Source: 66-474 sp051954935 (GTDB lineage: Bacteria; Pseudomonadota; Gammaproteobacteria; Xanthomonadales; Rhodanobacteraceae). From it: a stretch of 39,618 nt of DNA. The translations under genes were made by a program, and so were the position numbers. Location of the stretch: contig JBQCHG010000028.1 of assembly GCA_051954935.1 (NCBI GenBank), forward strand, positions 1 to 39,618. The letters run 5' to 3'. Shown here one piece after another: positions 8,286-16,759 of this stretch (position 1 is the stretch's first letter; each line of letters starts with the position of its first letter). The notes under the pieces were generated by a model. It saw nothing but the letters and a program-made list of their open reading frames with translations, searched no databases and was not told the DNA's origin.

Positions 8286-9765
8286 AAGCATCCAGCGCCT
8301 TCAATGCCGTAATCAACTCGCCGACCGCGGCCTGCCCGTCGCCGTACAGCATGCGTGTGTTGTCGGCGTAGAACAGCGCGTTCTCGATGCCGGCGAATCC
8401 CCTGCCCTTCCCGCGCTTGATCACGATCACGTTCTTGCACGAAGCCACGTCGAGGATCGGCATGCCGTAGATCGGCGAACCGGGGTCGGTCTTCGCCACC
8501 GGGTTCACCACGTCGTTGGCGCCGATCACCAGCGCGACGTCGGTGTTGGGGAACTCCGGGTTGATGTCGTCCATGTCGGCGATAAGGTCGTACGGCACGC
8601 CGGCTTCCGCGAGCAGCACGTTCATGTGTCCGGGCATGCGGCCGGCAACCGGATGGATCGCGAACTTCACCTTGACGCCGCGCTCGGTCAGCAGCTTCGC
8701 GAATTCCCACACCTTGTGCTGGGCCTGCGCCACGGCCATGCCGTAACCGGGCACAATCGCCACGCGCTCGGCGTAGGCCATCATCACCGCGGCGTCCGGG
8801 GCCTCGATGGGCTTCTGCGAACCGGCGATCTCCTGGGCACTCGCCGCGCCGCCGCCGAAGTTGCCGAACAGCACGTTGCCGAGCGATCGGTTCATCGCCC
8901 TGGCCATCAATTGCGTCAGCAGCGTGCCGGCCGCGCCCACGACCATGCCGGCGATGATCATCGCCTCGTTCTGCAACACGAAACCTTCGAACGCCACCGC
9001 AAGGCCGGTGAAGGCGTTGTACATCGAGATCACCACCGGCATGTCGGCGCCGCCGATCGGCAACGTCATCGCGATCCCGAACAGCAGCGAGAGCGCGATG
9101 AAGCCGATCAGCAAGCCCCACGCGAACGGATGGCCACCGAGGCCCGCCATCAACGCCATCGCGCCGCACGCGATCGCGACCGCGAAAATCGCCAGGTTGA
9201 CCCAGCGCTGCAGCGGAAACACGAAACGGCGATCCATCCAGCCCTGCAACTTGGCGAAGGCAACCAGCGAGCCGGTGAACGACACCGCGCCGATCAGCAC
9301 GCCCACGAACGCCAGCGCAAGTTCTGCCGCCCCCAAGTGCGCCGCGGCCGGCACTACGGCCCAGCTTTCGGGCTGGATCGGCGAGGTGTCCGGAACCAAC
9401 AGCGTGCCTGAAAGCGCGCGATCGAACGCGATCAGCTCCACCGCGCCGATCGCCGCCGCCGCTCCGCCGCCCATGCCGTTGAACAGCGCCACCATCTGCG
9501 GCATCGCGGTCATCGCCACGCGCCGGCCGACGATCCATGACAGCACCACGCCGACCACGATCGCGATCGCCATCGGCACGAGATTGTGCAGGCCCGGCAG
9601 GAAGAACGTCACCAGGATCGCCGCGGCCATGCCAATGCCGGCCCACACGATGCCGCGCCGCGCGGTGCGCGGCGAACTCATCCGTTTCAAGCCCCAGATG
9701 AAAAGTACGGCGGCGATGAAGTAAACGGCGTCAACAATGGTCGGCATCCACGCGGGGAGTGTCAT
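8284..9765 (-). CDS. pntB: NAD(P) transhydrogenase subunit beta
   Basis: 493 residues, the normal length for PntB. The N-terminal two thirds is a bundle of membrane helices (domain II, including the MVALFNGMGGGAAAA segment). The C-terminal part from about residue 310 is the NADP-binding domain III, with YGMAVAQAQHKVWE and the GANDVVNP region. Together with PntA it couples proton entry to hydride transfer from NADH to NADP+, feeding NADPH to biosynthesis and redox defence. The ATG at 9765 overlaps the stop of pntAB as TGATG, so translation is probably coupled. The stop codon lies inside the terminal repeat of the 8141-8285 element, so the extreme 3' end may derive from that insertion. Confidence 0.96.
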   Translation of the reverse strand: MTLPAWMPTIVDAVYFIAAVLFIWGLKRMSSPRTARRGIVWAGIGMAAAILVTFFLPGLHNLVPMAIAIVVGVVLSWIVGRRVAMTAMPQMVALFNGMGGGAAAAIGAVELIAFDRALSGTLLVPDTSPIQPESWAVVPAAAHLGAAELALAFVGVLIGAVSFTGSLVAFAKLQGWMDRRFVFPLQRWVNLAIFAVAIACGAMALMAGLGGHPFAWGLLIGFIALSLLFGIAMTLPIGGADMPVVISMYNAFTGLAVAFEGFVLQNEAMIIAGMVVGAAGTLLTQLMARAMNRSLGNVLFGNFGGGAASAQEIAGSQKPIEAPDAAVMMAYAERVAIVPGYGMAVAQAQHKVWEFAKLLTERGVKVKFAIHPVAGRMPGHMNVLLAEAGVPYDLIADMDDINPEFPNTDVALVIGANDVVNPVAKTDPGSPIYGMPILDVASCKNVIVIKRGKGRGFAGIENALFYADNTRMLYGDGQAAVGELITALKALDA

Positions 9766-10070
9766 CACTTCTTCTCCCCCGATGACCCGGACTTGCTGGT
9801 CTTGAACATTTCCAGCATCCGCTCGGTTACCACGTAACCGCCGGCGACGTTGCCGGCGGCGAGCAGCACCGCGACCACGCCGATGGCGATTTCCGCGGAA
9901 GTGGTCGCGTGCCCCAGTGCCACCATCGCGCCGACGAGCACGATGCCGTGCACGAAATTGGAGCCCGACATCAGCGGCGTATGCAGGATCACCGGCACCC
10001 GGCTGATGATCTCGTAACCGGTGAACGCGGCCAGCATGAAAATGTAAAGCGCGACGAATCCATCAATCAT
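9765..10070 (-). CDS. pntAB: NAD(P) transhydrogenase subunit alpha, membrane part (PntAB)
   Basis: 101 residues with three membrane helices. This corresponds to the membrane domain found at the C-terminus of single-chain PntA in E. coli, with the conserved HTPLMSGSNFVHGIVL segment near residues 30-45. Here the alpha subunit is split into two genes, as in many alphaproteobacteria and some xanthomonads. It starts at an ATG after a purine-rich AAAAGGGCAGG stretch, and its stop overlaps the pntB start. The C-terminal tail is polar and Lys-rich. It assembles with PntAA and PntB in the inner membrane. Confidence 0.95.
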   Translation of the reverse strand: MIDGFVALYIFMLAAFTGYEIISRVPVILHTPLMSGSNFVHGIVLVGAMVALGHATTSAEIAIGVVAVLLAAGNVAGGYVVTERMLEMFKTSKSGSSGEKK

Positions 10071-10173
10071 GATGCCTGCCCTTTTCGTTCGCGTGCCTCG
10101 ACCCGGTCATCGTTGCCTTTGCCGGCCGCGGCGGGGAGATCATACGGCACCTGGGTTGCCGAGAACCCGGAAG

Positions 10174-11271
10174 TTATTTGAACAGCACCTCACCAGCGCG
10201 CACCACGCAGCTCTTCGCGACCAGTTCGTCGTCGAAATCCGGCCTGGCTTCGCCGTCCTTCGCCAGCAGCTCGGAGAAGTTGGCGAGATTGCGCGCGTAC
10301 ATTTCGGATGCGTGCAACGGTGCGCCGGAGGGCAGGTTCAGTGGGCCGATGATCGTCACGCCTTTGCGCTCGACCGTTTCGCCGGGTTTGGTCAGTTCGC
10401 AATTGCCACCGCCCTCGGCGGCAAGGTCCACGACCACCGCGCCGGCTTTCATGCCTTCCGCCATCGCCGCCGGAATGATCTTCGGCGCCGGCCGCCCCGG
10501 CACGGCGGCGGTGGAGACGATCACGTCCACGCCTTTCACGTGCTCGGCGAGCTTGGCCTGCTGCGCGGCGCGTTCCTCCGCGGTCAACTCGCGCGCGTAG
10601 CCGCCCTGCCCCGCGGCGCTGACGCCCAGATCCAGGAATTTCGCACCCAACGATTCGATCTGCTCGCGCGTCTCGGGGCGTACGTCGAAGCCCTCCACCA
10701 TCGCACCGAGCCGGCGCGCGGTGGCGATCGCCTGCAGCCCGGCCACGCCTGCACCGATCACCAGCACCTTCGAGGGCCGCAGCGTGCCGGCCGCGGTGGT
10801 CAGCATCGGGAAGAATTTCGGCGCGGCTTCCGCGGCGATCAGCATCGCGCGATAGCCCGCGACCGCAGCCTGCGAGGACAGCACGTCCATCGCCTGTGCA
10901 CGCGTGGTGCGCGGCAGCAGCTCCAGCGAGAACGCGGTAAGTCCGCGCTGCGCATAGGCGGACAGGCGCTCGCCCGCGCCATGCGGACGCAATTGCCCGG
11001 CCAGCAGCGCGCCGGATTTCATCATCGCCGCGCGCGCGGATTCCACCGGCTGCACGCACAGGATAATGTCCGCCTGTGCGAGCGCTTCGTTCGCGTCCAC
11101 GCATTGTGCGTCGGCGTAAGCCGCGTCGGGGAAACCCGCCTGCGCGCCGGCGCCGCATTCAAGCAACACGCGCCACCCGCGCGCCCTGTACTTCTTAGCG
11201 GTCTCCGGCGTGATCGCCACGCGCCGCTCGTTGGCGGCAGTCTCGCGCAAGGCTGCAATCGTGATCGGCAT
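10174..11271 (-). CDS. pntAA: NAD(P) transhydrogenase subunit alpha, soluble part (PntAA)
   Basis: 365 residues from the ATG at 11271 after AAGGAGG; an upstream GTG/CTG extension is not needed. It carries the alanine-dehydrogenase/PNT N-terminal domain (residues 1 to about 140, beginning ITIAALRE) and the NAD(H)-binding Rossmann domain with VIGAGVAGLQAIATA near residue 172. Family role: domain I of the proton-translocating transhydrogenase, binding NADH at the cytoplasmic face. A gap of 103 bases separates it from pntAB, which is longer than usual for this operon. No terminator is evident there, so the three genes are probably one transcript read from the short region shared with the divergent nitroreductase gene. 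Confidence 0.95.
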   Translation of the reverse strand: MPITIAALRETAANERRVAITPETAKKYRARGWRVLLECGAGAQAGFPDAAYADAQCVDANEALAQADIILCVQPVESARAAMMKSGALLAGQLRPHGAGERLSAYAQRGLTAFSLELLPRTTRAQAMDVLSSQAAVAGYRAMLIAAEAAPKFFPMLTTAAGTLRPSKVLVIGAGVAGLQAIATARRLGAMVEGFDVRPETREQIESLGAKFLDLGVSAAGQGGYARELTAEERAAQQAKLAEHVKGVDVIVSTAAVPGRPAPKIIPAAMAEGMKAGAVVVDLAAEGGGNCELTKPGETVERKGVTIIGPLNLPSGAPLHASEMYARNLANFSELLAKDGEARPDFDDELVAKSCVVRAGEVLFK

Positions 11272-11336
11272 CGCGGGCCTCCTTCGCTGCCGCATCCTAA
11301 CGTATGCAGGACGCGTGTGCTTGCTAAACTTGGTCG

Positions 11337-11912
11337 ATGCCTTCTCACCTGCTCGACTTCCTGCGCGCGCGCCACTCCACCCCGGCGATGCAACTGGGCG
11401 AACCTGGCCCGGACGCTGCCCAACTGAAACAACTGCTGGAAGCCGCGATCCGCGTGCCCGACCACGGCAAGCTCGCGCCGTGGCGGTTGATCGTGCTGCA
11501 GGGGCCGGACAAGCCGATCTATGGCGAACGGCTGGCGCAACTGCACGCGCGCATCGATCCGCACGCGCCCGCGCCGAAATTGGAGAAGGATCGCCAGCGC
11601 TTCAACGCAGCGCCGGTGGTGGTCGCGGTGATCGCGCGCATCGAGGAAGACCACCCCAAGATCCCGGCACAGGAACAATTGCTGTCCGCCGGTTGCGTGG
11701 CCTACAACCTCCTGCTTGGCGCGCAATCGCTCGGGTACGGCGCACAATGGCTGACCGGCTGGTCGGCTTACGACCGCGAAGCCGCCGCGTTGCTCGGCCT
11801 GGAGCGCGGCGAGCGCCTGATCGCCTACATCCACATAGGCACGGTGCAGGGCTCGAGTCCCGAGCGCGAGCGCCCTCTGGCGGACGAGGTCGTTTCCGCG
11901 TGGAAGGCGTGA
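11337..11912 (+). CDS. Nitroreductase family protein (YdjA-like)
   Basis: 191 residues, typical for the small single-domain nitroreductases such as E. coli YdjA. The FMN-binding arginine region at the N-terminus (RARHSTPAMQL), the APWRLIVL block and the C-terminal GLGY-like segment (AQSLGYGAQWLTGW) fit the family. It is expected to be a cytoplasmic, FMN-dependent NAD(P)H oxidoreductase with an unknown natural substrate. The gene is divergent from pntAA with 65 bases between starts. A TGCTAAACT sequence 14-22 bases before its ATG could be an extended -10 element. Its stop overlaps the start of the exonuclease gene. Confidence 0.88.
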   Translation: MPSHLLDFLRARHSTPAMQLGEPGPDAAQLKQLLEAAIRVPDHGKLAPWRLIVLQGPDKPIYGERLAQLHARIDPHAPAPKLEKDRQRFNAAPVVVAVIARIEEDHPKIPAQEQLLSAGCVAYNLLLGAQSLGYGAQWLTGWSAYDREAAALLGLERGERLIAYIHIGTVQGSSPERERPLADEVVSAWKA

Positions 11913-12844
11913 GCGCACCGCCACAAACACTGTACCTGCTGGATGCCAGCATGTACGTGTTCCGCGCCTGGCACTCGATGCCGGACCAGTTCGTGGACGT
12001 GGACGGCGCGCCGGTGAACGCGGTACACGGCTTCGCGCGATTCCTGATCGAATTCCTCGAACGCACACGCCCAACGCATGGGGCCGCTGCCTTCGACATC
12101 TCGCTCACCAGTTCCTTCCGCAACACCATCTATCCGGCCTACAAGGCCAACCGCGATCCGGCGCCGCCAGAACTGAAACGCCAGTTCGAATACTGCCGCG
12201 AATTCGCCTATGCGCTTGGCCTGACCGTGCTGGCCGACGCGGCTTACGAAGCCGACGACCTGATCGGCAGCGCGCGCGCCGCCCTGCGTGCGCACGGCTT
12301 CCGCGCGGTGATCGTTTCCGCCGACAAGGACTTCGGACAACTGCTGGAGGACGGCGACGAGCAGTGGGATTACGCGCGCGGCGTGCGCTGGGGCATGCGC
12401 GGCGTGCACGCGAAGATGGGCGTGCATGCGCACCAGGTGGTGGACTTCCTCGCGCTCACCGGCGACAGCGTGGACAACATTCCCGGCGTCCCGGGCATCG
12501 GCCCGCGCTCGGCCGCCGCGCTGCTGGAAAATTTCGGCAGCCTCGATGCGCTGCTCGCAAGACTCGACGAAGTGCCATACCTGCGCATCCGCGGTGCGGC
12601 CGCGCTCACCGCCAAACTGCGCGCGCACGCGCAGCAGGCGCTGCTGTGCCGCCAGCTCGCGGCGATCGCGCTGGATGCACCAGTGCCGCGCGCGCCGGAG
12701 GCCTTGCTGGTCCGCGCACCCGATGCGAATGCCCTCGACACGCTGTGCGAACGGCTGCGCATCGGTCCGATGACCCGCGCGCGCATCCACAAGCTCGGCG
12801 AAATACCGAAATCGCCATCAACCGCCATGGAGGCCAGCACGTGA
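11909..12844 (+). CDS. 5'-3' exonuclease (FEN superfamily, PolA-N/ExoIX-like)
   Basis: 311 residues from a GTG at 11909 whose GTGA overlaps the nitroreductase stop; a GTG three codons upstream is an alternative. The N-terminus (LYLLDASMYVFRAWHSMP), the VSADKDFGQLL and LTGDSVDNIPGVPGIG blocks carry the acidic metal-binding residues of the 5'-nuclease fold. VPGIGPRSAAALLENFG is the helix-hairpin-helix DNA-binding motif. There is no polymerase domain, so this is a stand-alone flap-nuclease-like protein, longer than E. coli Xni (about 250 residues). Likely role: processing of 5' flaps or RNA primers. It is the middle gene of an operon with overlapping ends. Confidence 0.9.
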   Translation: MSAPPQTLYLLDASMYVFRAWHSMPDQFVDVDGAPVNAVHGFARFLIEFLERTRPTHGAAAFDISLTSSFRNTIYPAYKANRDPAPPELKRQFEYCREFAYALGLTVLADAAYEADDLIGSARAALRAHGFRAVIVSADKDFGQLLEDGDEQWDYARGVRWGMRGVHAKMGVHAHQVVDFLALTGDSVDNIPGVPGIGPRSAAALLENFGSLDALLARLDEVPYLRIRGAAALTAKLRAHAQQALLCRQLAAIALDAPVPRAPEALLVRAPDANALDTLCERLRIGPMTRARIHKLGEIPKSPSTAMEAST

Positions 12845-13407
12845 GCAGACACCCGCGCATCCCGCCGGACCACGATGCGGAAATCACCACGCTTTTCGCC
12901 GGCAAGTGGCTGACGCTGAAAAGCCGCGGACGCTGGGAATTCGTCGAACGCAATTCGCGCGGGGGCGCGGTGATCATCGTGGCCGTCACGCCGGAGGATC
13001 GCGTTCTGTTCGTCGAGCAGTTCCGGATGGCGATCAACGCCTATACCATCGAGATGCCCGCCGGCCTCGTCGGTGATCTTGCGCATGCGTCGGACGAGGA
13101 CTTCGCCACCGCGGCATCGCGCGAGCTGATCGAGGAAACCGGCTACGCCTGCGCGCGGATCGTGCACCTGCACTCGGGGCCGTCCTCGGCTGGCATGAGC
13201 ACCGAGATGATGCACTTCGTTCGCGCGCTTGATCTGAAACGTGTCGGCGAAGGCGGCGGCGACGACACCGAGAACATCATCGTGCACGAAGTACCGCGCG
13301 AGCGGGCCGGCGAATGGCTGCACAACAAGGCATCGGAGGGCTATTCGATAGACCCGAAGCTGTTCGCGGGCTTGTGGTTCCTCGAGCACGCCGACGCGTT
13401 CATGTAA
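12841..13407 (+). CDS. Nudix hydrolase (ADP-ribose pyrophosphatase-like)
   Basis: 188 residues from a GTG at 12841, with GGAGG six bases before it and a GTGA overlap with the exonuclease stop. The Nudix box is visible near residues 78-105: a glycine after MPAGL, then E-x7-REL-I-EET-GY, which supplies the metal-binding glutamates. The spacing between the first glycine and glutamate is slightly longer than the textbook box, as in ADP-ribose pyrophosphatases. The WEFVERNSRGGAVIIVAV strand pattern also fits that subgroup. Likely role: cytoplasmic hydrolysis of ADP-ribose or a related nucleoside diphosphate. Specificity cannot be read from sequence alone. Confidence 0.9.
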   Translation: MSRHPRIPPDHDAEITTLFAGKWLTLKSRGRWEFVERNSRGGAVIIVAVTPEDRVLFVEQFRMAINAYTIEMPAGLVGDLAHASDEDFATAASRELIEETGYACARIVHLHSGPSSAGMSTEMMHFVRALDLKRVGEGGGDDTENIIVHEVPRERAGEWLHNKASEGYSIDPKLFAGLWFLEHADAFM

Positions 13408-13413
13408 TCCCAA

Positions 13414-14295
13414 TCACTTCGCCGCCGCTTCCTGTACTGCCAGCTTTGCCTCGAAAGCCGCGCTCGCGTCCTTCGCGTAATCCCTGCAACCATTGCGGTC
13501 GATCAGCGCATCGGCATTTCCGGACTGCCGCCTCCCGACTCTCCCCCAGAAGTCGACCATATCCGGATGCGGGGTAAGCACGATGTCGCACGGCAGGGCC
13601 GCGACCACCTCGAAACTGTGCCGGTAGTCGCCGATGATCCCGGGATAGTTCGGATTGGAAACCAACTTGTAATCGGGCGTGCTGAGGCTGTCTGCATAAA
13701 CGATATCCAGGCAGCGGCCCGCCTCGCAGGAGCGCCAGGTCCAGGTCGTGCTGCCCGGCGTGTGGCCCGGCGTCAGATGGGCGGTTATCGCCAGCGGACC
13801 CACCTTGAGGGTCTTGCCATCGGCAATGGTGCGTATCCGCTGCGGGGGCGCATAGGAATAGGTGTCCCCGTATTGCGGATCGCCATGTCCTCCGCGCGCC
13901 ATCAACTCGGCGCCCGCGACGCTTGCGACCACTTGCGCCCCGCTGTCGCGCTGCAATTGCGCGATGCCGCCGGCGTGATCGTAATGCGCATGCGTGTTCA
14001 GGATCAGCTTGACGTCGGCGAGGCGAAATCCGAGCGCGCGGATATGTTGCTCGATGAGCGGGGCGGATTCCGGCAGGTCACCGTCGATCAGTACATCCCC
14101 CGAAGGCGACGTGATCAGGATCGAGGTCAGGCCGCGCGTGCCCACGTACCAGGTGTTGCCGTAGATGCGGAACGGCGCCTGCGGCGCATTCCAGGCCGCG
14201 CGCCCCTCCGGGGGCGGAGACACGGGAGTCGTGGCGCGGGCGCCTTGCGGGATCAGGACAAGCGCGAGGACGGCGGCAGAGAGCAGGCGCGACAC
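13414..14295 (-). CDS. Subclass B3 metallo-beta-lactamase
   Basis: 293 residues from a GTG at 14295 preceded by AAGGAGA. Residues 1 to about 21 are a signal peptide, so the enzyme acts in the periplasm. The zinc ligands of B3 enzymes are all present: His102, His104, Asp106 and His107 in THAHYDHAGG, His178 in PGHTPGST and His243 in LTPHPD. The Arg/Gln variation seen at the first ligand in some subgroups is absent. The N-terminal region (WNAPQAPFRIYGNTWYVG) and the GDYRHSF segment also match B3 lactamases. Family role: hydrolysis of beta-lactams, often including carbapenems. The resistance phenotype is not shown by the sequence. No LysR-type regulator or mobile element lies beside it, so it looks like a resident chromosomal gene. 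Confidence 0.9.
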   Translation of the reverse strand: MSRLLSAAVLALVLIPQGARATTPVSPPPEGRAAWNAPQAPFRIYGNTWYVGTRGLTSILITSPSGDVLIDGDLPESAPLIEQHIRALGFRLADVKLILNTHAHYDHAGGIAQLQRDSGAQVVASVAGAELMARGGHGDPQYGDTYSYAPPQRIRTIADGKTLKVGPLAITAHLTPGHTPGSTTWTWRSCEAGRCLDIVYADSLSTPDYKLVSNPNYPGIIGDYRHSFEVVAALPCDIVLTPHPDMVDFWGRVGRRQSGNADALIDRNGCRDYAKDASAAFEAKLAVQEAAAK

Positions 14296-14424
14296 GGCGA
14301 TCTCCTTCGTGGGGGCGCAAGGATGCACACTGCATCTGGACTGCCGCGGGAGCGGCTCTGGCGAATTTCGGGCACCGCTGGCCGCCAGCCGAAGCATCCG
14401 CGGCGTCCCGGACATTCGCGCCTG

Positions 14425-14826
14425 TCAACCGACCGCGTGCAGCACCGCGAACTGCCACAACAGCAGGATCGCCATCGCGAAGATCACCAGCATCGTCAGC
14501 GCGGTGCCGACGAAGCGCCCGAACGAAGAGCCCGCATGCGTGGAAAGACCGATCGCGTGCAGGATGCGCCCGACGATCAGCACGATGCCAAACACGTGCA
14601 ACAGCCACGCGCGGGTCTGATCCAGTTCCAGGATCAGCAACAGCAGCAGTGCGATCGGCAGGTATTCGACCGCATTCGCGTGCGCGCGGATGGCGCGGCC
14701 GAGGCTTTCCTCGCTGCCGCTGCCGAACCCGACACGATGCCTGTGCCGCAGCGACATCACCCGCAGCGCCAGCACGAAGATCAGCAGCGCGCCGAGCGCC
14801 GCGTACAGACCGCTGATGTGCATCAT
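14425..14826 (-). CDS. MAPEG family membrane protein
   Basis: 133 residues with four predicted membrane helices. The second part (SLGRAIRAHANAVEYLPIALLLLLILEL) is the signature of MAPEG proteins, the family that includes microsomal glutathione transferase. The bacterial members (E. coli YecN type) have uncertain substrates. The start is at paired ATGs (14826 or 14823); the first overlaps the stop of the TMEM43-like gene as ATGA, so the two are probably co-translated. An AGGGGAG ribosome site precedes it. The gene is the last of the minus-strand run before a 129-base gap to the beta-lactamase gene. Confidence 0.9.
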   Translation of the reverse strand: MMHISGLYAALGALLIFVLALRVMSLRHRHRVGFGSGSEESLGRAIRAHANAVEYLPIALLLLLILELDQTRAWLLHVFGIVLIVGRILHAIGLSTHAGSSFGRFVGTALTMLVIFAMAILLLWQFAVLHAVG

Positions 14827-15878
14827 TGCGGGCTCCCCTTGCGCGTCGCCCCGCTCGTCCGCAGCGCGACGGATTTCCAGCGAATGGCGCCGAATGCGGC
14901 AAGCGCGGCAACCACGACCAGCACCCACGCGGTGATGTTGCGCACGCCAAACCAGAACACCGCAGCGAGCAGGGCCACCGGCACGAACGCCAGCAGCAAC
15001 GCCGCAGCGCGATCCCGCCATGCGGGCACCAGCAGCGTGAACCCGAGCCAGGCCAGCAGCAACGCCAATACCCGTCGCGCCCAGGCAAACCGCGGACGCG
15101 GCGCGGCGCCCGGCACCACGTCACTCAAGGATCGCTTGCCGATCTGCACCTGCGCGAGCGGATGGCCAGCCGCATCCGGCGTCTGGACCAGCTCGCCGCC
15201 TTGCGCGCGCGCCAGTACGGTCAAGGTCTCCGGCGCGATTTTCATCCAGCTCACGCGCAAATCGCCGAGGCGAGGGTGGCCCGGATTGGTGCTGGTGACC
15301 AGCGCGTCGTCATGAATCTGGAAAGTCGCCGCCATGTTGGCTGGCAATCCGTGGAAATCCGGAGCGAAGCCCTCCACGCCCGGGATGCCATCCACCAGCT
15401 TCGGTCCGAGCTTGAACCCGCCGATCCGCACGTCCGGCGAATTGAAGCGTTCGCGCTGGAACGGAAACGCGCCGGTGTTCTCGTGGCCGGCGGGCTGCGC
15501 GAACTTGGACGAATCGACCCGGTGGTCCACCCAGTCGAGATCGTAACTGCGGATGTCGCCATTGACCTCGTGCCACTGGAACATCTCGACCTTGCGCACC
15601 AGTGCCACGGCGTCCGCGCTGACGTTGAACTGCTCGTCGCGCGCGGGTTGTGCGATCTGCACGGGGCCGGAGACCAGCACCAGTTGGCCATCGCTGCCGG
15701 GACCCGGGTGCGCCTGGTCGCCCTGCAGGACGAAACCGCCCAGCGCGTCCTCGCCCATCGCTCGCAGGCGATCGGCATGTTCGGTGAACCCGATCAGCAG
15801 CAGGCCCGCGACGATCAGGATCGCACCGGCGACCTTCATCGCCACGGCCCGCATCTTCGCAATGTCGAATTCGCGCAT
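14823..15878 (-). CDS. TMEM43-like membrane protein
   Basis: 351 residues. A single N-terminal membrane helix (about 14-31), a long extracytoplasmic region (about 35-255) and a cluster of three or four helices at the C-terminus (about 265-335) reproduce the layout of TMEM43/LUMA proteins. The family-like features include the conserved early segment after the first helix (E.ADRLRAMGEDALGG) and the MFQWHE block. The human protein sits in the inner nuclear membrane and is linked to cardiomyopathy. The function of bacterial members is not established. It lies 11 bases after the MBL hydrolase gene and overlaps the MAPEG gene, so it belongs to the same operon. Confidence 0.82.
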   Translation of the reverse strand: MREFDIAKMRAVAMKVAGAILIVAGLLLIGFTEHADRLRAMGEDALGGFVLQGDQAHPGPGSDGQLVLVSGPVQIAQPARDEQFNVSADAVALVRKVEMFQWHEVNGDIRSYDLDWVDHRVDSSKFAQPAGHENTGAFPFQRERFNSPDVRIGGFKLGPKLVDGIPGVEGFAPDFHGLPANMAATFQIHDDALVTSTNPGHPRLGDLRVSWMKIAPETLTVLARAQGGELVQTPDAAGHPLAQVQIGKRSLSDVVPGAAPRPRFAWARRVLALLLAWLGFTLLVPAWRDRAAALLLAFVPVALLAAVFWFGVRNITAWVLVVVAALAAFGAIRWKSVALRTSGATRKGSPQ

Positions 15879-15889
15879 AGGCGCGCAGC

Positions 15890-16759
15890 TTACAACGCTG
15901 CGGCCTTCAATTCCCGCTGCTCGTCGCGCACGCCGTAACGACCTCGTTCATCGCGCGTCGGGGTGGCGCTGGCGACCTCGTGGTCGTGGGTGAAGAACAG
16001 GCGCACCGAACGCTCGATCTTGTCGTCGAGGAAGTCGTGTTTCTCGTCGATCAGCAGTTCCGCTGCGCGGTCGTAACCCATCGTCACCGGCAGGTGGACC
16101 CATGAACGGCCGGGGATCAGGTCGGCGCAATAAACCATGCCGCCACGGTCGTTCGGACCAATGATTTCACCGAGCATCAAACCCGGCGTGTGGCCCTGCG
16201 AAAAATGGAAGCGCACGTGCGGCCCGAGTGCGCGGGAATGTTCACCGTCCACCAGTTCCAGCCGGCCGCTCTGTTCCAGCAATCCCGGCAGTTCCGGAAT
16301 GAACGAAGCGCGGTCACGCGGATGCGGATCGCGCGCCCGCAGCCAGTGCGTGGTGCTGACCAGGAAGGTCGCCTTGGAGAACAGCAGGCACGGCGCTGCG
16401 CCCTCGCGCCATTCCGCCAGCAAGCCGCCGGCGTGGTCGAAGTGGAGGTGCGAAAGCACCACCACGTCGATGTCCTCGTGGCCCAGGCCCGCTTCGCGCA
16501 GCGAATCCAGCAGCACGTGGCGGTCCTCGACCACGCCGTAGCGCTCGCGCAGCTTCGGCTCGAAGAACGCGCCGATGCCGGATTCGAACAGCACGTTCTT
16601 CCCGTCAAGGTCCGTCGCGAGCAGACAGCGACACGCCAGCGGAATGCGGTTCTGCTCGTCCGGCTGGATCCATTTCGACCACATGGCGCGCGGCGCATTC
16701 CCGAACATCGCACCGCCATCCAGCTTCTGCGAGTTGCCCTGGATCGACCAGAGTTTCAT
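15890..16759 (-). CDS. MBL-fold metallo-hydrolase
   Basis: 289 residues. The metal-binding motif SHLHFDHAGG lies near residues 103-112, with QGHTPG, CADLIPG and FTHDHE downstream, giving a full dinuclear metal site. There is no signal peptide, so it is cytoplasmic. The overall arrangement resembles the lactonase/glyoxalase branch of the superfamily, which also contains AHL lactonases, but the substrate cannot be assigned. Its ATG overlaps the ggt stop as ATGA, so it is translationally coupled to ggt. It is clearly distinct from the nearby secreted beta-lactamase. Confidence 0.88.
   Translation of the reverse strand: MKLWSIQGNSQKLDGGAMFGNAPRAMWSKWIQPDEQNRIPLACRCLLATDLDGKNVLFESGIGAFFEPKLRERYGVVEDRHVLLDSLREAGLGHEDIDVVVLSHLHFDHAGGLLAEWREGAAPCLLFSKATFLVSTTHWLRARDPHPRDRASFIPELPGLLEQSGRLELVDGEHSRALGPHVRFHFSQGHTPGLMLGEIIGPNDRGGMVYCADLIPGRSWVHLPVTMGYDRAAELLIDEKHDFLDDKIERSVRLFFTHDHEVASATPTRDERGRYGVRDEQRELKAAAL

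Noticed and set aside
7592..9646. Long minus-strand frame across pntB and the 7631 gene
   Set aside because: Arg/Gly/Ala-rich out-of-frame reading of pntB, which has full-length homology in the other frame.
13567..15315. Plus-strand frame opposite the beta-lactamase, MAPEG and TMEM43-like genes
   Set aside because: Antisense shadow spanning three real genes and their gaps.
15890..16759. Second metallo-beta-lactamase resistance gene
   Set aside because: It has no signal peptide and the layout of the lactonase/glyoxalase-like branch, so only a general hydrolase call is supported.
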